Shown here one piece after another: positions 13,105 through 25,024 of a stretch of 64,000 nt of DNA; positions within the stretch are counted from its first letter, which is position 1, and the number at the start of each line of letters is the position of its first letter. The stretch covers positions 57,871,367-57,935,366 of the forward strand of contig NC_084760.1 of assembly GCF_028858725.1 (NCBI RefSeq), given 5' to 3'. The notes under the pieces were generated by a model. The model had not been told where the DNA came from and ran no database searches. It was given only the letters and a program-made list of their open reading frames with translations. The translations under genes and the position numbers were made by a program. Source of the DNA: Colius striatus (taxonomy: Eukaryota > Chordata > Aves > Coliiformes > Coliidae).

Positions 13105-14341
13105 GAAGGAAAACATGGATTCATGGATTCACCAAGGGGAGATCCTGTTTGACCAAACTAATAGCCTTCTACGAGGGCATAAGTGGCTGGCTAGATGAGG
13201 GGAGAGCAACAGATATCATCTGCCTTGACTTCAGCAAGGCTTTTGACACTATGTCTCATAACATCCTCATCAGAAAGCTCAGGCAGGGTGGCTTGGATGA
13301 GTGGATGGTGAAGAGGATCAAGAATTGCCTTAATGACAGAACCCAGAGGGTGACGATGAATGGCATAGAATTGAGTTGGAGGCCTGTGGCCAGTGGAGTT
13401 GCACAGGGATGGGTTCTGGGGCCAGTCTTCTTCAACATCTTCATTAATGACCTGGATAAGGGGACAATGTACCCTCAGCAAGTTGGCTAATGACACCAAG
13501 CTGGGAGGACTGGCTGATTCCCCAGAAGGCTGTGCTGCCATTCAGCGGGATCTCGGCCAGCTTGAGAGTTGGGCAGAGAGGAACCTCATGAGGTTCAACA
13601 AGGACAAGTGCAGAGTCCTGCATCTGGGAAGGAACAACAACATGCACCAGTACAGGATGGGGATTGACCTGCTGGAGAGCAGCTCTACAGAGAAAGATCT
13701 GGGAGTCCTGGATGATAATAAACTTAACATGAGCCAGCAATGTGCCTTCATGGCCAAGAAGGCCAATGGCATCCTGGGATGCATCAAGAAGGGTGTGGCC
13801 AGCAGGTGGAGGGTGGTTCTGCTCCTCCTCTGCTCTGCCCTGATGATGCCTCATCTGGAGTCCTGTGTCTATTTCTGGGCTCCTCAGCTCAAGAGGGACA
13901 AGGAACTGCTGGAGAGAGTCCAGCACAGGGACACCAAGATGATCAGGGGACTGGAGCATTTTCCTTATGAGAAAAGGCTCTGGGATCTGGGGCTGTTCAG
14001 CTTGGAGAAAAGGAAACTGCAGGGGAATCTTATGATGCTGGATGTCAGAAGGCTGGGGCATCATTTTTTTCTGATATATCTAAGGAGAGGACCAGGTGTA
14101 ATGGGATGAAGATGGAACACAAAACAGTTCCATTTACACAGAAGCAAAAACTCTTTTACTGTGAGGGTGAGGGAGCCCAAACACAGGCTGCCCAAGAAGG
14201 TTGTGGAGTCTCCTTCTCTGGAGGTCTTCAAAACCCACCCGGATGCATTTCTGTGTGATCTGATCAAGGTAAGCCTGTTTAAGTAGGGGGGTTGGACTAG
14301 ATGATCTCTACAGGCCCCTTCCAACTCCTATGATTCTATGA
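13105..14341 (+). mobile_element. CR1 LINE, 5'-truncated, plus strand, with intact 3' tail
   Basis: This is about 1.24 kb of a CR1 retrotransposon (full elements are about 4.5 kb). It starts inside the reverse transcriptase domain of ORF2, runs through the thumb and C-terminal region, crosses the 3' UTR with GGTTGGACTAGATGATCTCT, and ends with TATGATTCTATGA at 14,341. That octamer-like tail marks the 3' end recognised by the element's own reverse transcriptase. Five-prime truncation is the usual outcome of target-primed reverse transcription. I see no target duplication, as is typical of CR1. The surrounding 3 kb is unique sequence, so this is a simple insertion. Confidence 0.93.
13149..14109 (+). 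pseudogene. CR1 ORF2 reverse transcriptase remnant (frameshifted)
   Basis: Two overlapping frames together read the C-terminal half of a non-LTR reverse transcriptase. The first (13,149-13,490) has [15 protein letters not shown], then the [21 protein letters not shown] segment shortened by mutation from the usual [20 protein letters not shown]. The second (from 13,393) continues as [10 protein letters not shown], then DKCRVLHLG, EKDLGVL, LERVQHR and LFSLEKRKL. A deletion of two bases near 13,461-13,468, relative to the GAGTGTACCC form expected in CR1, explains the frame change. The catalytic F/Y-A-D-D box reads L-A-N-D, with the first aspartate changed to asparagine (AAT at 13,489-13,491). 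Both changes would abolish activity, so it is dead. Confidence 0.9.
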
Positions 14342-15983
14342 CAGAAGAATCAGAGCTCATGAAACTAATGGACTGTTCCTTGAGTTGGTATCCATCAACC
14401 ATTCCTTCACATGATGATGTGGCATATATTTGAAAACTATGAAGTGCCACAATTAAAATACTTCATATGCACTGTAGGGTTACATCTCATTTATGGGTAA
14501 TGTTTATCTCCCTCTGGAATCTACCATCCCATTGTTTGGAAAAGTTTAATCTTAAATTTATTTTCAAAACCAAACAAAAATTAATAAATTTCCTAAAAGA
14601 GACATCTGTTGACCTCTTTTGCTGTCCTTCTTTTTTAAAAATTGTCTTCTTTGTCACTTTCTTTCTAGTCTTACTTGCTGTTTTTATTGAATCCTTAGAG
14701 ACACTGATTTCCAACGTTGCACTACTATCTCTTTTTGAAAAATAAATCCTCAATGTATGAACAGCCCCTGCAAATGAGAAACAGTTTCCACAAGTTTTGA
14801 ACAATCTCATATTTCAGGCCCCAGCATACCTTTCTACAAGAGAGTAAGGAGAATGGTTCAAGGCACCATCATACACTCTCCAGGCTCCTAAACACTGCTC
14901 TTTAGAGGGCTGGTGGAGCAGATCAAGGCAGCACTGATGCAGAGTGAGAGAGGTGATTAACATGAAGACCTCTTTTAGTTACCCTGCACATAATACTGTG
15001 ATGCTTCCTCCTTGGAATGATTTCTGTAAGCTCCTGCCTCTAACCTCTGTATATTAATGCAATTAAAATCAGTCATACCTAATAAATAAGGAAAATACGT
15101 AAGCATTCAGAGAAAATGCTTTCTTCTGTACAAGCTAGAGTTTGGTTAAGAAGACAATTGAAAATGTTCAAAGTTTATTTACTAAAGTGTACTTGTCATC
15201 CTATGAAATTATGTGATCTCTAGATTTTAAGTAATTTTCTTACCTTTTATCAAAACTTATCTCAGAAGCTAAATTGAGATAAGATGTGTCAGCCAAGAGT
15301 AAGTTTTGTCTTCACAGCCAAGAAAATGGTAAAGAGAGTCCAATTTTTTTTTTAAAGATAGTTATAGGATCATAGAAGCCAAAGGACCTAATAACACTTT
15401 TGCCCTAATCAAAGACTGCATACAGTAAAGGATTCCTAATTCATATTGCCTATATCTATGTGCCTAATTCAAAATGCTAATATGAAATCCCTGTGACATC
15501 ACCAAAGCAAGAACAGCTTTTTAAAAAAATCATTCTGAATTCTATGTTTTGCTTTAAGTTTTGGGAGATTTTATGTTTAATTCATTTTAATATTTGGTTT
15601 AGAGCACAGCCACATAACCACATGTGTTGTCCTAACTGATGGAACAGCAAGCTACAGCACAAGACCAGGAATTTCTTAAACTGTCTTCTTTGCCAAGTCT
15701 AGTAGATGTTGCTTTTTTTTTAAGTTCCATTCTACTGTCCTCCTCAAGTGCATAGTATTAACATCTTCCATAAAATGTCCTGACATCGATAAACAAAGTC
15801 AATATAAACACTTTTTTATTGCAGACCACAACAATTTCAGAAACCTAAGACATGAACAAGAAGATTAGGCAATGTTTCAGAAACTCTGCTTAGAATAAAT
15901 TTCAAGGTTAAAGAAAAACTGATATAGCAGATTTCTGATGACAGTTATTATTCTGCAGATATTGCTACTATTTCTAATGAATT
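14342..15983. other. Unique AT-rich sequence
   Basis: No gene or named repeat is seen. Two antiparallel frames around 14,467-14,810 are low-complexity (Phe/Lys-rich) consequences of A/T richness. Confidence 0.55.
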
Positions 15984-16023
15984 AAAACTTAGTCAAATAT
16001 AAGAAAACTTAGTCAAATATAAG
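15984..16023. repeat. Two-copy 20-bp tandem duplication
   Basis: The 20-base unit AAAACTTAGTCAAATATAAG at 15,984-16,003 is repeated exactly at 16,004-16,023. Exact identity suggests a recent slippage or short duplication. No function is implied. Confidence 0.9.
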
Positions 16024-16854
16024 AAAATAAGATCATATCTTTAGTGATAAATTCAGGTTTAATTGAGAGGGAGGAAAAATGTTCAGTTTCTTAGCCAAAA
16101 ATGAATCCTATCTTCATTAGAATGAACTCTGTAAAGAAAGTCAGAAGCTTTGAAGAAAAACATGTTTCTTTTCTTTTCAGAATTATCTGGCCTTTGGTGA
16201 GAAACAGTCATTGTCTCTGTAACCGGTTTTTGGATTTTTTTTTGAGAGTACAGATTCAACATCCTTATTTGGAATTCGAAACAGGTTGGTGCTTTGAAGG
16301 GTGGCTTAACATTCACCAGTAGAAGTTTAAAGATTAGTCAGTGAATGGCACATTTCCTCCCACTCAAAACCCACAGGAGTGTGTCTATGTTATTAGTCTT
16401 GACGTGTTTTCTAATCCATTATCTTGTGAATTAGCAGAGCAGAGTAGACTCTCTGGAACAAGCAAGCTTGCTGCACGCAACTGTGGACTCATGGGAATCC
16501 CTTGGCTGGCCAGGAAGAACTGCTATATCATCTAATCCAATCTCCTGTATAATTCTGCAGTTATCTTTGAACTAAGCCAAATCACTTTGGACTACACTAA
16601 CACATGTCTTTCAGGAAAACCTTTAGCTTTGATTTGAGTATGTCAGCGTACAATCCATTGCCGCTCTTTGGTCTAGCTTAAATCTGCGTGACCGAAACTT
16701 GTGCTACAGTCAAATTTATACAAAGTTTGCACAGGGATGGACTTCAAGACAATTGCCTTGTAATTTCCTAGCCTTGCAAAGAAGAAACATCATGATATTA
16801 TCTCTTGATTTTCTATGTTTGTACTAAACAGAGGTACCAAGAGTTAGTTCAAAA
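16024..16854. other. Unique sequence between a tandem repeat and a CR1
   Basis: Antiparallel frames at 16,083-16,322 overlap each other and match no family I know. No RNA gene or regulatory site stands out. Confidence 0.5.
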
Positions 16855-17565
16855 TCATAGAATCTTTCAAACGTTTCAGTTGGAAAAGGTGTTTAAGACC
16901 AATAAATCTAAAGAATAACCTAACACTGCCAAGCCCACCACTAAACTTTGTCCCTCAGCACCTCATCTATTTGTTTTTTAAATATCTCCAGGGATGATGA
17001 CTCCACCATTTCCCTGGCAGTCTATCTAATGGTGTCTTAACAACTCTCTCAGTGAAAAAGTTCTCCTAATCTCCAATCTAAACCTCACTTGGTACAACTT
17101 CAGCCCATCTCCTCACGTCCTATCATTCATTACTTGGGAGAAAAGACTGACCCTCACTTCACTAGAACCTCCTTTCAGGTGGTTGTAGAGAATGATCATG
17201 TCTCCACTCAGCCTCCTCTTCTCCAGACTAAACAACTCCAGCTCTCTCAGCTGCACCTCGTAAGACTTGTTCTGCAAACTCTTCACCATCTCTGTTGCCC
17301 ATCTCTGGACACACTCCAACACCTTCATGTCCTTCTTGCAGTGAGGAGCCCAGAACTGAATGCAGCACTCAAGGTGCATCCTCACCAATGCCGAATACAA
17401 GGTGACAATCACTTCCATGATCCTGCTGGCCACACTATTTCTGATACAAGCCAGGATGTCATTGGCCTTGTTGGCCACCTGGGCACACTGCTGGCTCATA
17501 GTCAGCTGTCTGTTGACTAACAGCCCCAGTTCCTTTTCTACCAGATAGCTCTCCAGCCACACCTG
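16855..17565 (-). mobile_element. CR1 LINE 3' portion, minus strand
   Basis: The 3' end lies at the low coordinate, where a worn AATCATAGAATCTTTCAAAC replaces the usual tail. The element reads upward through the 3' UTR (GATGACTCCACCATTTCCCTGG, then AAAAAGTTCTCCTAA) into the ORF2 C-terminus. The minus-strand frame 17,113-17,613 still reads [19 protein letters not shown], then [15 protein letters not shown] and [14 protein letters not shown], which are C-terminal CR1 ORF2 landmarks. The frame runs past the element on both sides, so its ends are not a gene. Divergence in the tail suggests an older subfamily than the copies at 33, 44 and 62 kb. Confidence 0.9.
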
Positions 17566-18374
17566 AAAAACACAAGTCTCTAACCATAAACTCAGGGAAA
17601 TAGGAAAAAACAAAGACTCATTGATAATTAGTGTTTAAAAGAAATATCTCTACTGTAAGAAAGAAGAGTTAAGTTGGTAAGCTACTGTTGCAATTGATGT
17701 GTGGGTCTGAATCAGCAAAAAAGGGCATTCTGCATCACAAAAGAGATACCATAACAAAGTCTAAGATCTGAATGGAATGAAAGCCAAAAAAATAGAACAA
17801 GAATAGCTAAGAGAAAATAATTTAAATCTTGAAAAAGTATCTAGAAAAAACTTTCTTCTTAATTAGAGTGTTTCAGAATTAAAATCAAATGAAGAACTGG
17901 CTAGGAAAAAATCGATGTGTTAGAAAGTGAAAAATAGTGAACAAAAATCAAGTGCTATTGGAGATTTTGGAAAAGGTTTATCAAGGACATATGAATAAAG
18001 CTTTATTGTATGGACAAAAGACTAGTGCTACCTGCTCTGAATGGAGATAAGGTAGGCAGACTTCAGCCAGTGCAAATGAGGCAGCAACATTGCCTTGTTA
18101 CTCTACAGTGTAGAAACACATTCAGTAGAAGGTCCAAATCAAGAATACTTTCAAAAACTCCAAGTCTGTGTTCTAGTGACCAGAACCACAAACTGCATGA
18201 GCTAACAAGCAGTGTGTAGGGGGAGGCAGAAACTTTGCTGTCAGCACGGTCAACAGAGGAAGTCCTCTGCCTAGGAACAGGTGAAAAGCCCCTTGATAGC
18301 TTCTGGGTGAGGATTTAGCAGACAGACCAACATGGGTGATGACACTGTGAGTGTCTGCCACAGACCCAGTGATT
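17566..18374. other. AT-rich spacer between two CR1 copies
   Basis: The first 400 bases are A-rich unique sequence. The last 150 bases (about 18,220-18,374), near a GAGGAAGTCCTC palindrome at 18,256-18,267, might be a very worn upstream part of the next CR1, but I cannot show it. Confidence 0.45.
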
Positions 18375-19000
18375 CATTAATGAGACAATGTGTACTCTCA
18401 GTAAGTTTCCAGATCATACAAAACCAGGAGAAGTAGCTGAAATGGTTGTGCTGCCATTCAGAGGTACTTTGACATGCTGGAGGACTTGGCAGAGAGGAAA
18501 GTTCGGTGAAGGAAAATGCAAGATCCTTCACCCGGGGAAGAATATTCCCATGCACCAGAACAGGCTGGGACTCATCATCTGGAAAGAAGTTTTGCAGAGA
18601 ACATAGAGGTCATGGTAGACAAGTTGACCATAAGCCAGCATCATATCCTTGTGGCAAAGAAGTCCAACAACCTCCTGTAGTAGGTATGGTATAGACAACA
18701 GAGATCCCCCTCTTCTAAGCATGAGTGAGAGCACATCTGGAGTGCCAGGTTCAGATCTGGGCTTCCTGGTACAAGTGGAACACAGATATTCTGGAGTGAA
18801 TTCAGCAAGGTGATCAAGGGACTGTTATACTGAAATACTATTATATCTGAAATACAAGGGAAGGCTGTCAAGAGTGGGACTGTTCAGTCTGGTGAAGAGA
18901 AGGCTCAGTAAGGATCTTATCACTAGGTGTAAATACCTGATGGGAGGATGTGAAGATGGAGTCAGACTCTTCACAGTGGTGCCTAGTAACAAACACAAGC
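18375..19000 (+). mobile_element. CR1 LINE fragment, plus strand, heavily diverged
   Basis: It follows the same order as the 13-kb CR1 from just before the catalytic box: GACAATGTGTACTCTCAGTA, then AAGTTTCCAGATCAT (the position of the A-D-D codons), GCCATTCAGAGG, GCAGAGAGGAAAG, CCATGCACCAGAACAGG, AGCCAGCA and GTTCAGTCTGGTGAAGAGAAG. Many stops and indels break it. The usual 3' UTR and tail are not visible, so it is truncated or decayed at both ends. The 3' limit near 19,000 is approximate. Confidence 0.82.
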
Positions 19001-22000
19001 AGTAACAAATAACTCTTACTGAGCTGAAATCTCAGTAACAGTAGGTCCCTCCAAACTTCTTTTCTCATCCAAGGGATCTCAGTTTAGAAACTACTGCATA
19101 GTTCCTGTCAGAAGTCTAGGAAGTGACATTATGACTCCACTTCTTGCTGCACAAACTGAGCAGCTGTGTTCAGAAAAATGTGTGAAAAATCTTGACTATA
19201 AAACCATTATGTGACTTTAACCTCTGTGGCTTTCTCTGTCTGTGAGGAGTCTAAAACCATCAAGTAAAGTACCTACATGAGCAGGGGCTTACTTCAGTAA
19301 GGACATTTTGACCATGTTTTCTTCAGGTGCATCGCCCATGTTTCCCATGCCTGCCTCTCCCTGCAGAGACTAATTCATGCAAGTGATCCAATTAATTCCT
19401 GTAGCATGGACAGGAGGTTTTAAGGTCAAGCCCTAGTGATTTGCAGGTAGTTCCCTTGGCACAAAAGAGTACAACTTTAACCCATCTTTGTATTATGTTT
19501 TTTCTGGGGTTTAAAAGAGAATACCATCCTTTGCAGCTACCAATATGGAAGCCTCAGCATTTACCCCTATAAAATCTACTCAAATCATTAAGCAGTGACA
19601 TAATGAAATCTGCAGGGAGATTTTTCAAAGCCACAAAATGCCAACAAATTCAGAATTAACTTTCAAAGCAGTCAAATACCAAAATATTGTTAAAAAAACA
19701 GTCCCCAAATAATCAGCTTTTGTAGCAATAAGGATTAGTGAACATTCAACACACTACAATAATTCTTCACTATAAAAGTTGTTTATACGGGAAATTTCAA
19801 TCTGCGTAGTTTCAAATAGGTAGTCATTTTTCAGTCTCACACACTAATGGCAAGACAGCAAAAAGAAAATTTATGTGAAGTTCTTATGTTGATATCAATT
19901 ATCAATTAACAAATGCTGTGAGGATAAGTATTTGTGACTTTAGTATTGCAAATGATCCAGTGTTGTAATTAATGTGAAGTGTTCGTATTTCAGATATAAT
20001 GCATGATTGACAGCTCAATGAAATAAATTGATTTTTTTATATAAGCTGCAAAGACTTCTGGATTTGTCCTCTTATGATCTAGCTTCTCAAATTCAGTACA
20101 TTTCCTTTCTGAAAAAGGAAAAACTTTGAGGATAAGTAGAAAAACTAACCAGCTAGCAAAAACATTTGGGAAAAACAAACTTTTAAACCTGTTAGAATCA
20201 GTATATTTTATAACAGCTGATATAGATGCATCATCCTAAAGCAAAAGGAAAGTGCATCTTTTCCACATGTCTGTTCCTGAAAACTACTGAATATTCATGT
20301 GGCAGTGTCAATCAGAGTTTAATACCATGCTGCTGTTCAGAGCTTGGATGAATTTGCATTTATGGAGGAAGAACACAAATGTTCACTTTTCATCTCTTTT
20401 GACTAAGCTGCAGATTCCAAGTGAAATCACGCAAGGTAATCCCATATATAAATTATTTATCAAGGCTGGGGTAAAGTTTTGTTGTAATAACAAAGTCTGA
20501 ACTCAAACCATAAAGCTTAACTGACCTTTAATCACACTGATTTCCACTGATGTAGCTTTCTCAGTCATGTCCTTATTCTCATGAAGCACCAAATCATTTT
20601 GACAACTAACTTGTAGTTCCAAAACATCGGCATCTTGATTTGAGCACAATTTCTTGGTGGTGTCTACACAGAAAATCTGAAATTACATAGAAGAGTACAT
20701 TGACTTTACTTGTAAATTATTACCGCAAACTGTATGCTTTCAGAGATGTGACATGTAGGAGCAACATTCTTTGGGGTACTTCTGTGAATTTTAACCACAA
20801 ATCAACCAATTGTTAAAGTCATCAATCATGTTTACCACAATGATTGTTCCTGAGGCATGTACATCACAAAACATGACCAAAAGGAACTCTAGGTGAAGAA
20901 ATTACCCTTAGAAAATAACTTCAGACTTTCTTTTCTTTTTTTTTTTTGGAGGGGAGGGGATGTATAGCAAAAAAATGGCAAACACAAGGAGAAAGATTTA
21001 TATATCCCTTTTGGTTCATACAGATTTCTTTCTGATTAAATTAATCATTCATTTAATGAGTTCTGTTACATATTACATCACAAATTCATATGAAGTTTGA
21101 CATTTCAATTACATTAATCCAGTAGCATTCACAGTATAGTGTGTATAGTCAGATGACACGAACAGACAATTATGGAGTAATTAATTATAGTGTTGTTACA
21201 CTGCAGAAAGTAAGTTATAGGGTTGCAATATTTGCACCACTTGAAATTCAGGCTTTATATATACATTTCAATAATTCTGGATTTAGAAAAAAATCTGATA
21301 TGTTCATGTCATAACTACTTTAAGTCAAATGCGTATTTTTTGTCTATGTAAATAAGAATAAATGAAAAGTGTCAAAAAGTATATCTTCAAGGAGCTATAC
21401 AGGACCTGTGGTGTAGGTACTGTCCAGTTGCAGTCATTATACCAGAGAGTATATCTTTTAAAAAATAAACAGTATAGATTTTCCATTAAAAATTAGTTGT
21501 AGATTTTCCTCAGCAGTGACAGCAGAGACAGAAGGTCATGTTGGTAAACCTGGCAGTAGCTACACAATAATAACATCTGATCTTTTCAGAGTCAGCCCAC
21601 AATTTGGGAACACTCAATATAAGCCCACATTTTATGACAACATATCCCTTTTAAAAAAAATGATACTAGCTAGCAAGAAGAAAGCCATTGGTGACTGGGA
21701 TAAAAAAAATTGAGAGACTATATTAAGAAGAACAGATGAGGATGAAATATGTAAAACATATGGCCAATTTTCCACAGTGAGTGTGTTATGACATGACTTA
21801 AGGGAAAGATCCTCATTTTCCAGTTAGAGGAATCTGTGGTAGTCTTCTCCATTTTCTAAAATAAACACTGCAAGCTTTATCCATAGGGATTGACTGAGGT
21901 ACAGTATTTATTGCATGTTTGTGCATTACAGGTTGTACAATGCTGGCTGGTGCTCTTGATTGCAAAAGAGTCTCCGAGATCTAGCAAAGCTTTAAGAAGT

Positions 22001-22582
22001 CACATAAGGCATAAAATTCTCGAGGATTTGTACAAAAATAAATATGACTGAGAAATATTTTGTGAAGAGAAATGTCAGAAGAAGTTCTTCACAGCAGAGA
22101 ATTAAAATAACTCAATAGAAAATGCACAGTTCAAACCAGGACAATGCTTGGCTGGTGTGTAGTGGAATAGCTTCACTGAGGCTACAGGACCTTTACCTTT
22201 CTTTCACCAGCAGAGCATGGCCTTTCTTTCATCTTCATTTCTTTTCTCCTGCACCTAAATATGTCTGTATGCACCACTTGTTGCCAGTCTGGCCTGGTAA
22301 TACAAACACACACTTTATAGGTAGTTACTGAGAAACATCCACCTTCTGCTCAGGAGAAGTACATGCTTAAATAACCATTTTTCAAAGCTGTCACTAAACT
22401 TGTCCTATCATCAGTACCAGTCATATCTGTTTATCACAAATGAAAGGTGTTGGGAAGGGCAAGAAAACATTATTCACAGATTCTTTCTGTGTTCAAGTTA
22501 TTGGAGATACTTGGCACACAGAAAGCTCTCACTTAAAAGTCAGCTTTCAGGGAACAAGGGAAATATAATTTAAACACATTAA
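19001..22582. other. 3.6 kb of unique AT-rich sequence
   Basis: No gene, LTR or CR1 is recognised. A 12-base T run lies at 20,936-20,947, followed by GGAGGGGAGGGG. Short frames of 60-70 codons have no domain. Confidence 0.55.
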
Positions 22583-22610
22583 ACACATTACACATTAAAA
22601 AGTAATGTGT
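22583..22610. repeat. Short hairpin with 9-bp perfect arms
   Basis: ACACATTAC at 22,583-22,591 is the exact reverse complement of GTAATGTGT at 22,602-22,610, with a 10-base loop. It sits in a run of near-repeated TTAAACACA words (22,569-22,590), so slippage is a simple explanation. Confidence 0.7.
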
Positions 22611-23874
22611 GTTTTTGGGTTTTTTTTTACATCACGAATTCTCTTTTTTTTTAGTCACATTAACACATTCATCCTAACAATCAATGTAATGAATGAATAT
22701 GTTGAGGTTATTTGTTTTGCATTGCCTGAAGTAACTAAAAACAAGCCTTACTAGCAAAACAGAAAGATCCCTTCATTAAGAAGAATGGAGATGAAGTTTG
22801 TGCTAATCTTATCAATCAGCAGCAAAGTTACACACTGTGATACAAAGATTACCTGAGGCACCTTGCAAACAAATTAAAATTTGCAGAACTCAAATATTTA
22901 AACAGGATTACAGAAACCAAATTGTCACTTCACTATATGCTGAAATCTGATATCGCTTTAACATTCTTAATAGCACTATAGATAACAATTATAGTGGAGA
23001 ACAAAACAGATAAGATGCTTTTTTAAACTATTTAAGAATGAAGTCTTACAATTGTCTTTCAAATACTAGGCAAGCTTAAGAGCACAGGGTTTCCATCTAG
23101 GTGGAATCATTGTTCCACTAATTTAAAGGAGTTAGACTATAAGCCATGTTTTTCAGTGTTTTTACTGCCAGAAGAAACACAGATTCAGTTAAAAACTCAT
23201 GATCTGAACCACAGCCATGTGTTACAATAGAGTACTTGTGAGGAAATCTCAGCATCGAGAAAATCCAACCATCAGCTATACGTGTCCGAGCTAAAAATTT
23301 TACCCCAATTTGTAAGCATTTCTTGTTGCATCTCTAGAGTCACTCATTGGTTAGAAACAACTCAGAAGACAAAGTCCAAAGCCTTAAAGGTAAAGTAGCT
23401 GAGGTTTGTGCAGTCCACATCAGGAAACAGGAAGTGTTGTATCAAACAAGACACAAAAACTTGTGAGAGCTGAGGTGAGAACTAAAGGCAGGAGATGCAT
23501 TGCTTCAGTAAGAACGGCAGTTTCAGCATTTTGCAGATGTTGTGAGTGCAGTTTATTGAAGGTACATGAACTGAAAACACTGTAGTGGCAAAGTGAGTTT
23601 TGGAGGGAATGGTTTGAACTACCTTCCCTTGATTACCTGACGAGCCATTTGTATGTGTGTGCACATGAGCCTGCTTCTGCAAGCAAGGTTTCCTTCGACT
23701 TCTCTGCTCTAGAAGCAGTGAAATCTGACAGTAGTTTTTATGAATAGCACTGCACAAATAGTAATGTTTTGCCTGTCTACAGCCCAAAATACACAAGGCC
23801 TATTCAAAAAATGCCAGTTTGCCTGTAATTTAAGTGTATGCTAGCATCACCTTCTCACACCTCCAAGGTGTGTT
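22611..23874. other. Unique sequence, no gene recognised
   Basis: AT-rich with several poly-T runs. The minus-strand frame 23,482-23,796 (104 codons) has no recognisable domain and no coding-like composition. Confidence 0.5.
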
Positions 23875-24330
23875 CTCCTACGACCTCAAAAAATCAGGCT
23901 AATAGCAGTTGTCTCCGTGCGAATATTTCTTTTATTACTCTTGTCTAATTGCTTTTTGAACTCATTTACATTTCTCTTACCACCATAATGTGGCAATGAG
24001 TTCCAGAGTTTGCTTCTGCATTATGTAAAATATTTTTTCTTTTTTTTCCTACTGCTTTACCTCATAGTTTCATGCTGCTGCTGTAAAGCCTCTCTATTCA
24101 TTTTCTCCCTGCATTCAGATTTTTTCTCTTTTTTTTTTTTTTTTTCCTGAGTCTCCTCTTCTTCAGGCTGGTCTATTTAATATTTCCTCTTACAGAAGCC
24201 AAATTGTAAACCCTGATGCTTCAACTCCTTAAATTTCTGCTTCTTTGCAAGATACAACCCAAAACTACTCAAGATAGTCCATATAGCACAAATACTTAAT
24301 CCTGCTGTATTTGATCACAGCTAATCAGTA
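23875..24330 (-). mobile_element. Ancient CR1-like LINE 3' region, minus strand
   Basis: The plus strand shows the landmark order of an old CR1/L3-type family seen widely in reptiles: TTGTCTAATTGCTTTTTGAA, TGTGGCAATGAGTTCCA, a phenylalanine-rich 'ATATTTTTTC' segment, then GAGTCTCCTCTTCTTCAGGC, then CAACCCAAAACTACTCAAGATA and TTGATCACA. It is far more decayed than the other CR1 copies and has been invaded by a 17-base T run (24,129-24,145). Assignment rests on motif order rather than close identity, so subfamily and limits are uncertain. Confidence 0.6.
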
Positions 24331-24679
24331 AACCAGGAAAACAGCACAGGAGTAGAACAGGAATTCTTACTAAAAATAAACCAAACAAAAACCCACAAAA
24401 AAATCAAAACTTTTGTGATGTCCAGCAAAATGAGTGTAACCTCTGAGACAGAATAACAGAAAGAGAAGCTCTTAAAGCAAAGTAAGGCACGGAAAAACAA
24501 TAGGCTGTTTAATCTGTTTTTTTAAAAAAGGAAAATAATACAAGTATTCATAATACACATTATTGGTTTGGTTGCTTTATTGTTTTTGTTCTTTTTGTTT
24601 TTTTGGGTTTTTTTTTAAGGAAAGAAAGTCTCAACAGCATCTAGAACAATCAGAGTAAAGAAGGAGAAATAACATTTGT
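24331..24679. other. A/T-rich spacer with homopolymers
   Basis: A-rich then T-rich runs (about 24,380-24,410 and 24,540-24,617) separate the old CR1 from the Gypsy-like relic. No gene is seen. Confidence 0.5.
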
Positions 24680-25024
24680 TTAAAGTACGGAAAAATGTGG
24701 GAGTAAATATGAAACCAACAGCTGACATAATCTCTGAAAATGATGTGAGAGATGTAGTGGCATAAACCAATCTGACAAAACTATGCTTTTCCAGACAGAA
24801 AGTCAAGCTGTTATATGATTACAAATGACTCTTGTGAAGAGGAGTACTCATTTGTTGGAGCAATCAGTGCTGGACATGGCACTACACCTTTGGAGTACAT
24901 TTATTATGAGTCACCTATGCTAGTAGATAGAGATCATAAACCTTTTACTACAATCTTTAAAGACAGCTTGGAGAGGCACTCTCTGCTGCTTTCAGAAACT
25001 CAAGCTAAAGCTCTAGATATATAG
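24680..25024 (+). pseudogene. Probable Ty3/Gypsy retrotransposon RNase H relic
   Basis: A plus-strand frame open from about 24,776 to the stop at 25,022-25,024 reads EYIYYESPMLVDRDHKPF and then TTIFKDSL. In Ty3/Gypsy polyproteins the RNase H domain that follows reverse transcriptase ends with an aromatic YIYG-x-V-x-V-x-(S/T)DHKPL-x-x-IF-K-K-x-L block, and this matches in order and spacing. Just upstream, CEEEYSFVGAIS fits the E-K-x-Y-x-x-x-E-K-E-x-L-A segment loosely. In another frame 24,693-24,760 gives a weak trace of the earlier G-V-G-A part. No reverse transcriptase core, integrase or LTR is visible, so this is an isolated, disabled fragment. Such elements are rare in birds. It could be chance similarity outside the DHKP block. 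Confidence 0.5.

Noticed and set aside
13444..14064. 206-codon minus-strand frame opposite the 13-kb CR1.
   Set aside because: It is the antisense shadow of the reverse transcriptase frame.
17113..17613. 166-codon minus-strand frame as an independent gene.
   Set aside because: Its content is CR1 ORF2 C-terminus. The frame simply runs on into flanking DNA.
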